From the NCBI GenBank assembly GCA_964492425.1, contig CAZBKB010000002.1:22085-86084 (forward strand): a DNA stretch of 64,000 nt. The letters run 5' to 3'. The DNA comes from LBZV01 sp000993855 (lineage in GTDB: Bacteria; Patescibacteriota; Microgenomatia; Curtissbacterales; GWA2-41-24). The first letter of the stretch is position 1, and each line of letters starts with the position of its first letter. The position numbers and the translations under genes are program-made. The notes under the pieces are model-generated. The model was given only the letters and a program-made list of their open reading frames with translations. It did no database searches and was not told the origin of the DNA. Below are positions 31,489-41,012 of this stretch, one piece after another.

Positions 31489-31494
31489 ATTATA
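31489..31494 (-). promoter_or_regulatory. -10 box of rnpB
   Basis: TATAAT on the minus strand is placed to start transcription at the first base of stem P1. A clear -35 box is not seen. Confidence 0.55.
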
Positions 31495-31556
31495 CCAAAT
31501 ATCGACCCCATCCACCAGTTATTTGACTTATAGCCTAAAAGATGCAAGTATAAGTT

Positions 31557-31757
31557 ATGGCTAAAAAATCTGCCCTTAAGCCATCAAACAATACACCTAT
31601 ATCCCAGGTGTTAATAGCTTTAACGCTAGTTATTATAGTAGTGGCGGCGTATCAAGCTGTCACTCAGAGAGATATAACTACGCTTGCCCCAACACAATTA
31701 TTTTTAGTAGCTGGCGTATTGGGAATATTGGGCTTGTACCTTAAGGACGAAAAGTAA
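31557..31757 (+). CDS. Small two-helix membrane protein (66 aa)
   Basis: After a basic, polar start of about 15 residues, two hydrophobic segments (V-L-I-A-L-T-L-V-I-I-V-V-A-A-Y and L-F-L-V-A-G-V-L-G-I-L-G-L-Y-L) are joined by a short polar loop. No family is recognised. It lies between rnpB and the purine locus, with TATAAG shortly before the ATG. Confidence 0.55.
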   Translation: MAKKSALKPSNNTPISQVLIALTLVIIVVAAYQAVTQRDITTLAPTQLFLVAGVLGILGLYLKDEK

Positions 31758-31759
31758 TA

Positions 31760-31789
31760 TTGACACTTCTATAATTTCTAAACTATAGT
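31760..31789 (+). promoter_or_regulatory. Promoter of the first purine block
   Basis: TTGACA (31760-31765) and TATAGT (31784-31789) are 18 bases apart. Transcription would begin around 31796, 15 bases before the purN-like ATG. No purine riboswitch is visible in this short leader. Confidence 0.75.
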
Positions 31790-31810
31790 TACAGAAACTG
31801 CTCCTCAATT

Positions 31811-32512
31811 ATGGCTAAAAAAATCCCTATAGCCGTTTTAATCGGTGGAGGTTCGAAGTTGCCCGCAATTATTAAATTTGCAAAAAATCGTCAAAGCAAT
31901 TTTTATATATCACTTGTAGTTACCCATAAAAGATTATCGTCAGGAATAGAAGTAGCATTACAAAACAAAATTCCTGCAGTGTATTTCAATTTGCCGGATT
32001 TCCGCAGCCGCCTTACAAATAATTCAAAAACTGCCAAATATGACTACGCAGCTACTCTCGGCTGGTTCATATCGCAAAGAGAGTACAAACCAAAATTACT
32101 TGTTTTTGCCGGATGGGATTTAATACTTGGCGATAGTTTTTTTAACTATTTCAGAAATCCTATTGGTGACGGTTATGCAGCGATCAATCTTCACCCTGCC
32201 ATTATGCCAACAGAGGGGGAAAACGATATTACATTGCCAGACGGCACAAAAACACCCCTGCTAAAAGGGGAACAGAAAGAAGTACTAGAATCGGTATTAA
32301 AGAAAAAGCTAACATATTTTGGTGCAACTGTCCACTTTATGAACCCAAAAAATTATGATACGGGAAACGTTGTCGCAAGGGAATTTATCAAAGTTGGTAA
32401 GGCAAAAACAATTGATGCCCTCAGAAAAAAATTAATGTCCGTTGAGGACAGAATTTTAAGTGAAGCCATTAAACAAATCTCGAATCTACTCTTGATGGAA
32501 AAAGACTCATGA
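31811..32512 (+). CDS. purN: Phosphoribosylglycinamide formyltransferase-like (PurN family)
   Basis: PurN converts GAR to FGAR with formyl-tetrahydrofolate. The catalytic N-L-H-P (asparagine 126, histidine 128) and aspartate 183 in Y-D-T-G-N are present. The spacing between histidine and aspartate is 55 residues against about 36 in E. coli PurN, owing to an inserted charged stretch (about 134-165), so substrate details may differ. The total is 233 residues. It begins the operon and overlaps purD by ATGA. Confidence 0.82.
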   Translation: MAKKIPIAVLIGGGSKLPAIIKFAKNRQSNFYISLVVTHKRLSSGIEVALQNKIPAVYFNLPDFRSRLTNNSKTAKYDYAATLGWFISQREYKPKLLVFAGWDLILGDSFFNYFRNPIGDGYAAINLHPAIMPTEGENDITLPDGTKTPLLKGEQKEVLESVLKKKLTYFGATVHFMNPKNYDTGNVVAREFIKVGKAKTIDALRKKLMSVEDRILSEAIKQISNLLLMEKDS

Positions 32513-33804
32513 AGATCCTTGTTATTGATGGTGGTGGTAGGGGTCATGCTTTAGCAAAGAAATATCTTGAGAGTAAAAAAACGACGGAAGTATTAGCAAT
32601 TCCTGGCAACGACTTGATGACCCTAGATAAAATCAGAATATTTCCCGACATAAAAACAACCGACATCCCAAAAATATTGCAAATCTGTAAAAAAGAAAAA
32701 GTAGATCTTGTAGATGTTGCCCAAGACGATGCCATAGCTGCTGGATTAGTAGACACGTTAAGAAAATCTCATATTAAAGTATTTGGACCAAAAAAAGAGA
32801 CTGGTAAAATAGAATGGGACAAATCATGGAGCAGAAATTTTATGAGACAATTAAAATTACCAGCCCCTTCGTATAACATATTCAACTTACAACAATCTGG
32901 CATTGATTACATCAATAGTCAGCCAAATAACAAATGGTATGTTAAAGCATCAGGCTTAGCAGCAGGTAAAGGAGCCATCTTTGCAAAAAATAAAAAAGAC
33001 GCAGTAAGGGCAATAAAAGAAATGAGCAAATTTGGCAATGCCGGCAGCAAATATCTTATCGAACAGTGCTTAGAGGGAGAAGAATTTTCAGCTTTTGCTC
33101 TAGTAAATGCAGAAAAATTCCAAATTGTAGGTTATGCTCAAGATCACAAAAAAGCATTAGACGGTGATATTGGTCCCAACACTGGTGGTATGGGCTGTTC
33201 TTCACCTCCAAAAATAATGTCAAAAAATATTGAAGATCAGATTTATACTATATTTAAAAAAACCACTACCGGCCTTGTAAAGTTAAAAAGACCTTACACA
33301 GGCATCTTATACTTAGGTGGAATCATAGATGGAAACGGAAAAGTCTGGATTATAGAATTTAATGCCAGGTGGGGCGATCCGGAAGCGCAAGTAATTTTAC
33401 CGGCAATAAAAAATGATTATTACAATGTAGTAACACAAACATTATCAAAAGCAATTCCAATAATAAGAAAAGATAAAAAGTACAGATTAGTTGTAACTGC
33501 GGCTTCCAAAGGTTATCCAGGAGATTATTCAAAAGTAGACGGTAGGGTGATACATGGTTTCGAAAATCTAATTAAAAAAGCCAAAGTTTTCGGAGCAGGA
33601 ATTAAAAAGTCTGGGAATAATTGGCAAGTTGCAGGGGGGAGACTCTTTTATGTGTTAGGAGAAGGCACAAACGTTGCACAAGCACGTAAAATAGCCTATA
33701 ATGCTCTATCTCATGTTTCGGTAAGAGGGAACAATTTACACTTTCGCAAAGACATTGGTTATCGGGATATGAGTAGATTACATAATGCAAGAAGCAAAAC
33801 CTAA
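32509..33804 (+). CDS. purD: Phosphoribosylamine-glycine ligase (GARS)
   Basis: This 431-residue ATP-grasp enzyme joins glycine to phosphoribosylamine. The N-terminal G-G-G-R-G-H-A, the V-K-A-S-G-L-A-A-G-K-G-A segment in the ATP-grasp domain, the P-N-T-G-G-M-G motif and F-N-A-R-W-G-D-P-E-A-Q near the metal site are all conserved. It overlaps both neighbours. Confidence 0.96.
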   Translation: MKILVIDGGGRGHALAKKYLESKKTTEVLAIPGNDLMTLDKIRIFPDIKTTDIPKILQICKKEKVDLVDVAQDDAIAAGLVDTLRKSHIKVFGPKKETGKIEWDKSWSRNFMRQLKLPAPSYNIFNLQQSGIDYINSQPNNKWYVKASGLAAGKGAIFAKNKKDAVRAIKEMSKFGNAGSKYLIEQCLEGEEFSAFALVNAEKFQIVGYAQDHKKALDGDIGPNTGGMGCSSPPKIMSKNIEDQIYTIFKKTTTGLVKLKRPYTGILYLGGIIDGNGKVWIIEFNARWGDPEAQVILPAIKNDYYNVVTQTLSKAIPIIRKDKKYRLVVTAASKGYPGDYSKVDGRVIHGFENLIKKAKVFGAGIKKSGNNWQVAGGRLFYVLGEGTNVAQARKIAYNALSHVSVRGNNLHFRKDIGYRDMSRLHNARSKT

Positions 33805-34867
33805 AGTATATTTCACTGATGGAGAAGGACCAGTTGTCTTTAAGGATTTAGCACGTGACATTGCTCAAAAGAGGCTGCCAAAACACTTGTTTGACGTTAT
33901 CAGCATGTGGGTAGCATTCGAATCAGAAAAACCAAATAGTCCCTTGGAAGCAGGTGATACACTTTCTCTCTTAGTTCCACACCTTCTTCTCCATAAAATT
34001 ACTGACGAAGATTTAGTAGCAGAAGCACGAAACACTCCCATTGCAAATGGTGCCAAACGGCATTTTGCAAATCATAAACGAGATGGTTGGCAAATTTATA
34101 TCATCTCAACAGCTTATAGTCATTTATGGAGCACACTAGAAACAGAAATTGGGGTTGCGCATACAAATGTTACAAGTACACACTTGGATCTTGGATATTT
34201 GGAAAAACATTTCTTTGACAGCGGAATAACCAGTCTGGTTGAAAAAGCTGAAGAAATCATTATTGAAAATGCGCCTGATGTCAGAAATTCTATTGAATCT
34301 TTTAAAGCCGATCAAACACTTAAAGATGTTTTTGATAAACCTATAATGAGGAAAATTTCGGAGAGCTTAGAAGAACTATATTTTTCCGGATTGCCTAATT
34401 TGGACTTTCCACCACTTGATATTACAAAAGCAGTTGGTGGAAGACGTAAAATTGAGGCAATTCTAGCACAAACAGAGAGAATTGGGATTAAGGAAGAAGA
34501 TATTATTTTCGTTGGCGACAGCATTACCGACAGTCAGGCACAAAAACACATTAGGGAAAATGGTGGTTTGTCGATCGCACTTAATGCGGATAAATATGGG
34601 ATGAGAAATGCTCAAGTTGCTGTTGCTACAGAAGATGTAAGTTTAGTAAAACCCCTGTTGGATGTATGGGTTAATGCAGGTTTAGATGGGATAAGAAGGT
34701 TTGTAGCCGAAGGTCAATTCATAACCACTGGAACAGAAAGAAAAACAGTTATTGGAGAAAGGTTAGCAAGATATATCCTTATTACCCCTGAATGCATGGA
34801 AACAACACTAGCTATTCATCACGATACTCGAATGCGAATACGCGAGGCTTCTCTACCAATTATATGA
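33785..34867 (+). CDS. HAD-superfamily phosphatase-like protein (EhaR/COG4030 type)
   Basis: The HAD motifs are T-D-G-E-G-P (11-16, aspartate 12 as nucleophile, with glutamate 14 at the usual second aspartate position), the motif II serine/threonine at 108-109, and G-D-S-I-T-D (244-249). The D-x-E-G-P start and the following A-G-D-T-L-S-L-L segment resemble archaeal EhaR proteins, which are predicted phosphatases. The substrate is unknown. It overlaps purD by 20 bases and the PfkB gene by ATGA, so it is translated as part of the purine operon. Confidence 0.7.
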   Translation: MQEAKPKVYFTDGEGPVVFKDLARDIAQKRLPKHLFDVISMWVAFESEKPNSPLEAGDTLSLLVPHLLLHKITDEDLVAEARNTPIANGAKRHFANHKRDGWQIYIISTAYSHLWSTLETEIGVAHTNVTSTHLDLGYLEKHFFDSGITSLVEKAEEIIIENAPDVRNSIESFKADQTLKDVFDKPIMRKISESLEELYFSGLPNLDFPPLDITKAVGGRRKIEAILAQTERIGIKEEDIIFVGDSITDSQAQKHIRENGGLSIALNADKYGMRNAQVAVATEDVSLVKPLLDVWVNAGLDGIRRFVAEGQFITTGTERKTVIGERLARYILITPECMETTLAIHHDTRMRIREASLPII

Positions 34868-35787
34868 AAAGGGTTGTAGGATTTGGAGCTTTAAATGTTG
34901 ATAACATTTTTAAAGTTGAAAATCTTAAAATGTCTGAAAATTCTGCTTACCCCATCGATGTTCAAGCAGGTGGCAATGCAGCAAACACTATCTCTGCACT
35001 TGCAAAACTCGGTGTTGCCTGCGGATTCATCGGGCTCGTTGCAAGTGATGCCTACGGTAAACTTATTCTCTCAGAGTTTAAAAAAAGAAAAATTGATACT
35101 TCGAATATCAACGTAAGAAAACAAGAAGGATTTTCAAATTCATCTGGGATTGTTGAAACTTATGTTGATAAGAGAGGAAACAGAGCCCTATTTGTTAAGC
35201 CTGGAGCAAATAATACTCTACGAGAAAGTGATATTAATATGAATTACATTAAAGCTTTTGATTACATTCACATAAGCTCATTTGTTGACTCAAAACAACT
35301 AGAAGTGCAAAAAAAAATAGTGGCTAAGCTACCAAAAAATTTAAAAGTCAGTTTTGCGCCGGGAAGTCTCTATGTCCATAGAGGGTTGAAAGCGGTACTG
35401 CCGATTATTAAGAATACATATCTATTAACTCTTGCCAAAAATGAAGCTTACCATTTGACCGGGAAAAATTATAAAAAAGCGGCAGAATATCTAATTAGTC
35501 TAGGCCCTAAAATCGTAGTAATCACTCAAGGCAAAGAAGGATGTTATATTGCCACAAAACACTCAACCTTTACTCAGAAAGCTCGCAAAGTTAGCGTCAT
35601 CGATACTACTGGTGCAGGTGACGCTTTTATTGCCGGTTTTCTCTTTGGCCTCTTAAATAATCAATCTATGGGAAAATGTGCACAAATTGGCAATGCTATT
35701 GCAAGTTTTTCCGTCCAAAATATTGGTGCTAGAGCAGGACTTCCAAATAGAAAAGAACTGACCACTATTGTATCATTGGTCAAATGA
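34864..35787 (+). CDS. PfkB-family carbohydrate or nucleoside kinase
   Basis: Starting at the ATG overlapping the HAD stop, this 307-residue protein has the first PfkB signature (A-G-G-N-A-A-N-T-I-S-A-L-A-K-L-G) and the second with the catalytic aspartate (D-T-T-G-A-G-D-A-F-I-A-G-F). PfkB kinases include ribokinase and adenosine or inosine-guanosine kinases. In a purine operon, a nucleoside or ribose kinase is likely, but the sequence does not fix the substrate. It overlaps purSL by ATGA. Confidence 0.85.
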   Translation: MKRVVGFGALNVDNIFKVENLKMSENSAYPIDVQAGGNAANTISALAKLGVACGFIGLVASDAYGKLILSEFKKRKIDTSNINVRKQEGFSNSSGIVETYVDKRGNRALFVKPGANNTLRESDINMNYIKAFDYIHISSFVDSKQLEVQKKIVAKLPKNLKVSFAPGSLYVHRGLKAVLPIIKNTYLLTLAKNEAYHLTGKNYKKAAEYLISLGPKIVVITQGKEGCYIATKHSTFTQKARKVSVIDTTGAGDAFIAGFLFGLLNNQSMGKCAQIGNAIASFSVQNIGARAGLPNRKELTTIVSLVK

Positions 35788-38606
35788 TTTGTACCGTACG
35801 AGTTAAATCGAAGAATCAAAAAGACCCGAGGGGCGAAAGTCTTCTTTCAGAAATAAAAAGAACGCTAAACATTCACACTATCCAAACAATCCATACGGCT
35901 AAAGTTTACCGCCTGGAAAATATAAAAAAAGAAGACCTACAAAAATTCTCGCAAACAGCACTTTTTGAAGAGACAAATCAAATTGCCTCTTTCAATAAAC
36001 CAATATTTCCAAAGTCAGCAAAAGTTGTAGAGGTTGCATATAAACCCGGAGTTATGAATCCAGAGGTAGCGTCAATTTTAAAAGTAGCGGGGGATTTAAA
36101 TGTTAAAATCGACGCCTGCGATTCATCTTGGGAATATGCGTTTTTTGGAGAGATAAAAAAGTCTCAACTGGATCAAATTGTGCATCACCTGCTGGTAAAT
36201 AAAACAATAGAAACTATTGTCCAAAAACCGCCTATAACCTTAAAAATTTCGGGCATTCCCCAGAAAGTTCGGATAATCCCAATTCGCAAATTAAATGAAG
36301 ACCAGCTTATGGACTTGTCCCGCGACGAGCTCTTCCTAAATCTAGAAGAAATGAAAGTAATCCAAAATTATTTTAAAAAAATTAAAAGAGACGCGACGGA
36401 TTGTGAAGTCGAAACTCTAGCCCAAACCTGGTCTGAACATTGTGTTCATAAAACATTCAAAGCTAAATTGACAATCAATGGCAAAGCTAAGGAACCATTA
36501 TTTTCGCGTATCAAAAAAACAGCTCACAACAATCAAAAATTGATAGTCTCAGCGTTTGTCGACAACTCTGGAGTTATTGACTTTTACGATGGCTGGGCAA
36601 TTTGCGGCAAAGTAGAAACCCATAACTCGCCGTCTGCAATCGAACCCTATGGCGGTGCTATGACAGGTTCGGGTGGGGTGTTCCGTGACATATTGGGAAC
36701 AGGCCAGGGGGCAAAACCTGTCATATCAACAGACATTTTTTGTTTTGCACCACCCAACCTAAGTCCAAAAGAAATACCTCCTGGTTGTTTGCCTCCCGAA
36801 TATTTACTGAGAAAAGTAGTTGCCGGTGTCCGCGATTATGGAAATAGAGTTGGTATCCCAACAAACAACGGTTCAGTTCATTTCCACCACGACTTTCGTG
36901 CAAAACCAACTGTTGCCGTCGGCTCATTTGGCTTGATTAAAAAATCAAAAGCCCAAAAAGGTAATCCAAAACCGGGTGACTTGATAATCACTCTTGGTGG
37001 TAAAACCGGCCGGGATGGAATTCATGGAGCGACTTTTTCATCGGGTGAAATGACTTCAAAAACAATCTCAACATCTGGTTCAGCAGTCCAAATTGGCAAT
37101 GCAATTGAGGAAAAGCGGATTATTGATTTAGTTCTTGCCCTTTCGCGAAAAGGGCTAATTCGCGCGGTGACTGATTGCGGTGCTGGCGGCTATTCTTCTG
37201 CGATAGGTGAAATGGGCAGAAATTGTGGAGCAAAGGTCAATCTAGAGCAAGTGCCCCTAAAGTACACAAACTTAGCACCATGGGAGATCTTCCTTTCCGA
37301 ATCTCAAGAGAGAATGGTTATTGCAATCAGTCCTCAAAATATCAAAAAGGTAGAAAAAGAAGCAAAAATTCTCAACGTTGAATCGTCAGTTATCGGTAAA
37401 TTCACAAATTCTAAAAAACTAAAAGTTTACTATCACAAACAGCTAGTTTGTGACCTTTCAATGGACTTTCTCCACAACGGCCTACCGCAAAGACACATGG
37501 TTGGAAAGACATCGAAAATTAAAATTGAAGAAAAATTACCAAACAGACCGAAAGATTTATCAGCAATTTGGCAAAAAATTATGGCCCACGGTAATGTTTG
37601 CTCCAAAGAGCCGATTATAAGAATGTACGACCATAACGTTCAAGGAACAGCAGCCCTTCACCCGTTTGGCGGGACTAACCTGGATGCACCAAATGATGGG
37701 GCGATAATCCGTCCGATTTTATCAAAACCTTATGGACTGGCTGTCACTCACGGGCTCAACCCTGCTCTAAATAAAATTGACCCTTACTGGGGAAGTGTTT
37801 GGGCAATTTTAGAGGCAGTTTCTAACTATGTTGCAATTGGCGGAGATTTAAAAGATGCAGCCCTTATCGACAATTTTATTTGGCCCTTTCCAGACGAGGA
37901 ATCTTTGGCAGACCTTGATAGATCTGTCGATGCATGTTTGGATATGGCCAATCTTCTGGCAATGCCGTTTGTGTCAGGAAAAGATTCACTCTCCTCAACA
38001 TATCGTTTCCCAAACGGTAAAACTCTCAAAATCCCGCCTGTCCTTTTAATATCAGTCTTTGGGAAAATTGCCGATGTTGCAAAAACCGCAAGTTCAGATT
38101 TCAAAAAGGTTGGATCAACAATAGTTTTAGTCGGCAAGCCGGATTTTGCAAACCTTGGCGGATCAACATATTTTGACGTTACAAATTCACAAGGATCTGG
38201 TGTTCCCAAGCCCGACCTAAAATTAATTACCAAAGTTCTCTCATCCATAACATCGGGCATCAGGTCCAGCCACATCCTTTCCTGTCATGACATTTCAGAA
38301 GGTGGCATGGCGGCAGCCCTTGCCGAAATGTGCTTTGGGGCAGATTTTGGTGCACAGATCTCAATTGAACCATTTAAAACTCGAGATGACCTTATTTTGT
38401 TTTCCGAAACGCCCGGAACTTTTTTAGTAGAAGTCAAAAACGCGAAGATAGCTGAAAAACTTTTTGCCAAAGTCCCACACACGATTTTGGGGAAAACGAC
38501 TCAGTCAAATCAAATAGCGATAAACGGATCAAAAATAATAAAGGTTGACATAAATAAACTAAAAAAATTCTGGCAAGAGCCGATGAAGGAGATATTCCAT
38601 GGCTAA
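35784..38606 (+). CDS. purL: FGAM synthase, PurS-PurL fusion
   Basis: This 940-residue enzyme converts FGAR to FGAM with glutamine and ATP. The first 80 residues resemble PurS (I-C-T-V-R-V-K-S-K-N-Q-K-D-P-R-G), and a second PurS-like repeat follows at about 85-150, before the linker and the PurL core. The core contains A-Q-T-W-S-E-H-C-V-H-K-T-F, the K-V-E-T-H-N-S-P-S-A-I substrate segment and D-G-I-H-G-A-T-F-S-S. The glutaminase subunit is the separate purQ downstream, overlapping by 8 bases. Confidence 0.95.
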   Translation: MICTVRVKSKNQKDPRGESLLSEIKRTLNIHTIQTIHTAKVYRLENIKKEDLQKFSQTALFEETNQIASFNKPIFPKSAKVVEVAYKPGVMNPEVASILKVAGDLNVKIDACDSSWEYAFFGEIKKSQLDQIVHHLLVNKTIETIVQKPPITLKISGIPQKVRIIPIRKLNEDQLMDLSRDELFLNLEEMKVIQNYFKKIKRDATDCEVETLAQTWSEHCVHKTFKAKLTINGKAKEPLFSRIKKTAHNNQKLIVSAFVDNSGVIDFYDGWAICGKVETHNSPSAIEPYGGAMTGSGGVFRDILGTGQGAKPVISTDIFCFAPPNLSPKEIPPGCLPPEYLLRKVVAGVRDYGNRVGIPTNNGSVHFHHDFRAKPTVAVGSFGLIKKSKAQKGNPKPGDLIITLGGKTGRDGIHGATFSSGEMTSKTISTSGSAVQIGNAIEEKRIIDLVLALSRKGLIRAVTDCGAGGYSSAIGEMGRNCGAKVNLEQVPLKYTNLAPWEIFLSESQERMVIAISPQNIKKVEKEAKILNVESSVIGKFTNSKKLKVYYHKQLVCDLSMDFLHNGLPQRHMVGKTSKIKIEEKLPNRPKDLSAIWQKIMAHGNVCSKEPIIRMYDHNVQGTAALHPFGGTNLDAPNDGAIIRPILSKPYGLAVTHGLNPALNKIDPYWGSVWAILEAVSNYVAIGGDLKDAALIDNFIWPFPDEESLADLDRSVDACLDMANLLAMPFVSGKDSLSSTYRFPNGKTLKIPPVLLISVFGKIADVAKTASSDFKKVGSTIVLVGKPDFANLGGSTYFDVTNSQGSGVPKPDLKLITKVLSSITSGIRSSHILSCHDISEGGMAAALAEMCFGADFGAQISIEPFKTRDDLILFSETPGTFLVEVKNAKIAEKLFAKVPHTILGKTTQSNQIAINGSKIIKVDINKLKKFWQEPMKEIFHG

Positions 38607-39372
38607 ACTCAGAATTTGCGTTTTGAGATCGGATGGAGCAAATTGCGACGAGGAGCTTTTCTATGCTTTTGAAAAATTCGGAGCATCTCCCGTCATGGTC
38701 CATGTCAACGAGCTAAGGAACAAATCCAAAAAGCTAAAAGACTTTCAGATCCTTGCCCTCCCCGGCGGTTTTTCTTATGGCGACGATCTGGCATCTGGCA
38801 AAGTTTTGGCAATAGAGCTCGTTAATTTTCTAAAGGATGAACTTTCCAATTTCGTTGCCAAAAAAGGACTGGTTTTGGGGATATGCAACGGATTCCAAAC
38901 ACTCGTTCGGACTGGTCTTTTGCCCTTTAATAATCTTGGCAAAATGGATGTTACTCTGGCCCAAAACGAAAGTGGCCATTTTGAATGCCGCTGGGTCAAA
39001 ATAAAAAGCCAAAAAAGTAAGTGTGTTTTTCTAAATCAAAAAGACAAAGTAATCGATATTGCAGTTAATCATGGCGAAGGAAGATTTTTTGCAGAACCAA
39101 AAGTCATCAGCAGGATTGAGGATGAAAATCTTGTGATCTTTAGATATGTTGACCAAAACGGCAAACCGACACAAAAATACCCGCAAAACCCAAACGGATC
39201 AATAAATGCGATAGCCGGAGTCTGTGATCCAACCGGTAGAATCCTCGGAATGATGCCCCATCCGGAAAAATTTGTAGAAATTACCCAGCATCCTAATTGG
39301 CGACGTGGTAACGTAAATGCAAAGTGCGGATTTATTTTCGAGGGAATGATAAACTACTCAAAACAATCATGA
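38599..39372 (+). CDS. purQ: FGAM synthase glutaminase subunit PurQ
   Basis: This 257-residue class I glutamine amidotransferase has nucleophile cysteine 96 (L-G-I-C-N-G-F-Q) and a downstream M-M-P-H-P-E-K histidine-glutamate pair. It supplies ammonia to PurL. The overlap with purL and the ATGA overlap with purM show tight coupling. Confidence 0.96.
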   Translation: MAKLRICVLRSDGANCDEELFYAFEKFGASPVMVHVNELRNKSKKLKDFQILALPGGFSYGDDLASGKVLAIELVNFLKDELSNFVAKKGLVLGICNGFQTLVRTGLLPFNNLGKMDVTLAQNESGHFECRWVKIKSQKSKCVFLNQKDKVIDIAVNHGEGRFFAEPKVISRIEDENLVIFRYVDQNGKPTQKYPQNPNGSINAIAGVCDPTGRILGMMPHPEKFVEITQHPNWRRGNVNAKCGFIFEGMINYSKQS

Positions 39373-40466
39373 AGAAAATCACATATTCCCAAGTCGGGGA
39401 CAATTACGATACTAAAGATCCAGTTAAAAAATTAGCGCAAGCTGCCGCGCGCCAAACAGTCATTAAAAACGAATTAGGGTTCCAAGAAGTTACAGATACC
39501 CGCGGCGAATCCGCTTTTGTCTGGCGACAAGGTCCGACCCTTTTAGCATCGGTAGTGGAAGGTTTGGGCACAAAAAATTTGGTGGCAGATGAAATGAGAA
39601 AAATTACCGGCAAAACTTATTACGATATCATCGGTCACGATACCGTTGCAACCATAATCAATGACTTAATAACTGTGGGCGCTAAGCCTCGAGTAGTTCA
39701 TGCCTATTGGGCCGTAGAAGACAACAGTTGGCTTCAAGACAAGAAAAGGATGACCGATTTCATAGACGGATGGCGTGATGCTTGCAAACTTTCAATGGCT
39801 ACTTGGGGCGGTGGCGAAACGCCAACTCTCAAAGGTATTGTTGAAAAAGGGACAGTCGATTTGGGCGGATCGGCAATCGGCGTCATTAAAAATAAAAAAA
39901 ATCTCATCACCGACAATAAACTAAAAGCAGGGGACAGGATTATCCTAATAAAGTCAAACGGTATCAACTGTAACGGTCTCTCCCTGGCCCGCGCCGTTGC
40001 TAAAAAATTAAAGAAAGGTTACTCGGAAAAACTCTCAGATGGCAAGTTATATGGTGAAGCAATTCTCACAAAAACCAATATTTATGCAAAACTAGTTCAG
40101 GATCTATTATCAGTTGGTGTCGATATCCACTATATTTCAAACATTACTGGCCATGGTTTGCGCAAAATAATGCGCGCCCGTGGCGATTTTACTTATGTAG
40201 TTGAAAAATTATTCGAGCCGCAAGAAGTTTTTCTATTCATCCAAAAACACGCAAATCTAACCGATGACGAAATATACCAAACGCTAAACATGGGTCAAGA
40301 TTATGCAATTTTCCTGAATCCGAAAGATATCAAAAAAGCGCAAGACATCATCAAAAAAAACAAATTCGAATCAATAAATGCCGGTTACATCGAAAAAAGC
40401 CCGCGCCAGGTAATCATCAAACCCAAAAATCTCACCTTCAAATCTGGAAGTTTAGATCTAAGGTAA
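39369..40466 (+). CDS. purM: AIR synthetase
   Basis: The ATG at 39369 overlaps the purQ stop; an upstream ATG at 39324 in the same frame is less likely. The 365-residue enzyme closes the imidazole ring of FGAM. E-G-L-G-T-K-N-L and G-H-D-T-V-A-T-I-I-N-D-L near residues 60-90 match the PurM ATP and substrate site, and N-I-T-G-H-G-L-R-K-I-M-R is the C-terminal family motif. It ends the first purine block. Confidence 0.95.
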   Translation: MKKITYSQVGDNYDTKDPVKKLAQAAARQTVIKNELGFQEVTDTRGESAFVWRQGPTLLASVVEGLGTKNLVADEMRKITGKTYYDIIGHDTVATIINDLITVGAKPRVVHAYWAVEDNSWLQDKKRMTDFIDGWRDACKLSMATWGGGETPTLKGIVEKGTVDLGGSAIGVIKNKKNLITDNKLKAGDRIILIKSNGINCNGLSLARAVAKKLKKGYSEKLSDGKLYGEAILTKTNIYAKLVQDLLSVGVDIHYISNITGHGLRKIMRARGDFTYVVEKLFEPQEVFLFIQKHANLTDDEIYQTLNMGQDYAIFLNPKDIKKAQDIIKKNKFESINAGYIEKSPRQVIIKPKNLTFKSGSLDLR

Positions 40467-40511
40467 AACTTGACTGTATGACTTTGAGGAATATATCATA
40501 ATAGTATATAT

Positions 40512-40739
40512 ATGATCAAATACGATGCAAGTCACCCAAATAGACCGGGCAGAGTAAACCATTGGTTGGACATGGGTACACGTGAGCTTACAACTTTGGA
40601 TCGTGATTCAATCGCAGCTATTGGTGGAGATATGACTCACCCTGATCCTGAAACTTATGATTTACATAGACCTTCCCGGAGCAATCAACGGGAAGATTTT
40701 GTATTTGGGACTAAACCCCACTCTATCAAAGAAAGATAG
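40512..40739 (+). CDS. Hypothetical protein (75 aa)
   Basis: This is a polar, soluble 75-residue ORF with many aspartate, arginine and proline residues (for example M-T-H-P-D-P-E-T-Y-D-L-H-R-P). No family recognised. It is flanked by purM and a small membrane protein gene only 6 bases away, and TTGACT at about 40469 may be part of its promoter. Confidence 0.5.
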   Translation: MIKYDASHPNRPGRVNHWLDMGTRELTTLDRDSIAAIGGDMTHPDPETYDLHRPSRSNQREDFVFGTKPHSIKER

Positions 40740-40745
40740 TCTCAA

Positions 40746-41012
40746 GTGGCCAATTTAGCGGATATCCAATCTGAAATTGAAAAGATAAAAGCCCGCAATG
40801 AACGCGTCGAAAAAGACAAAGCTTGGGAGACAAGTTGGGTAAGAAGAATATCAATCGCTGTTTCAACTTATATCTTAATCACAATTTTTTTAATTATAAT
40901 CAAAGTTGAAAAACCGTTACTTTCTGCAATAATTCCCGCAGCTGCTTATTTAATTTCCACTGCAACACTCGTAATTCTTAAAAACTGGTGGACAAAACAA
41001 ATTGCTAAATAG
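40746..41012 (+). CDS. Small membrane protein with N-terminal coiled coil
   Basis: This 88-residue GTG-started protein has a charged helix (I-Q-S-E-I-E-K-I-K-A-R-N-E-R-V-E-K-D-K-A-W-E-T-S-W) followed by two membrane segments and a short basic end (K-N-W-W-T-K). Proteins with this K-A-W-E-T-S-W pattern recur in many bacteria, including CPR, without a known role. It converges with the next gene, overlapping by 8 bases. Confidence 0.75.
   Translation: MANLADIQSEIEKIKARNERVEKDKAWETSWVRRISIAVSTYILITIFLIIIKVEKPLLSAIIPAAAYLISTATLVILKNWWTKQIAK

Noticed and set aside
31221..31526. Plus-strand 101-residue ORF
   Set aside because: It lies on the antisense strand of the RNase P RNA, whose conserved motifs and stem P1 are clear.
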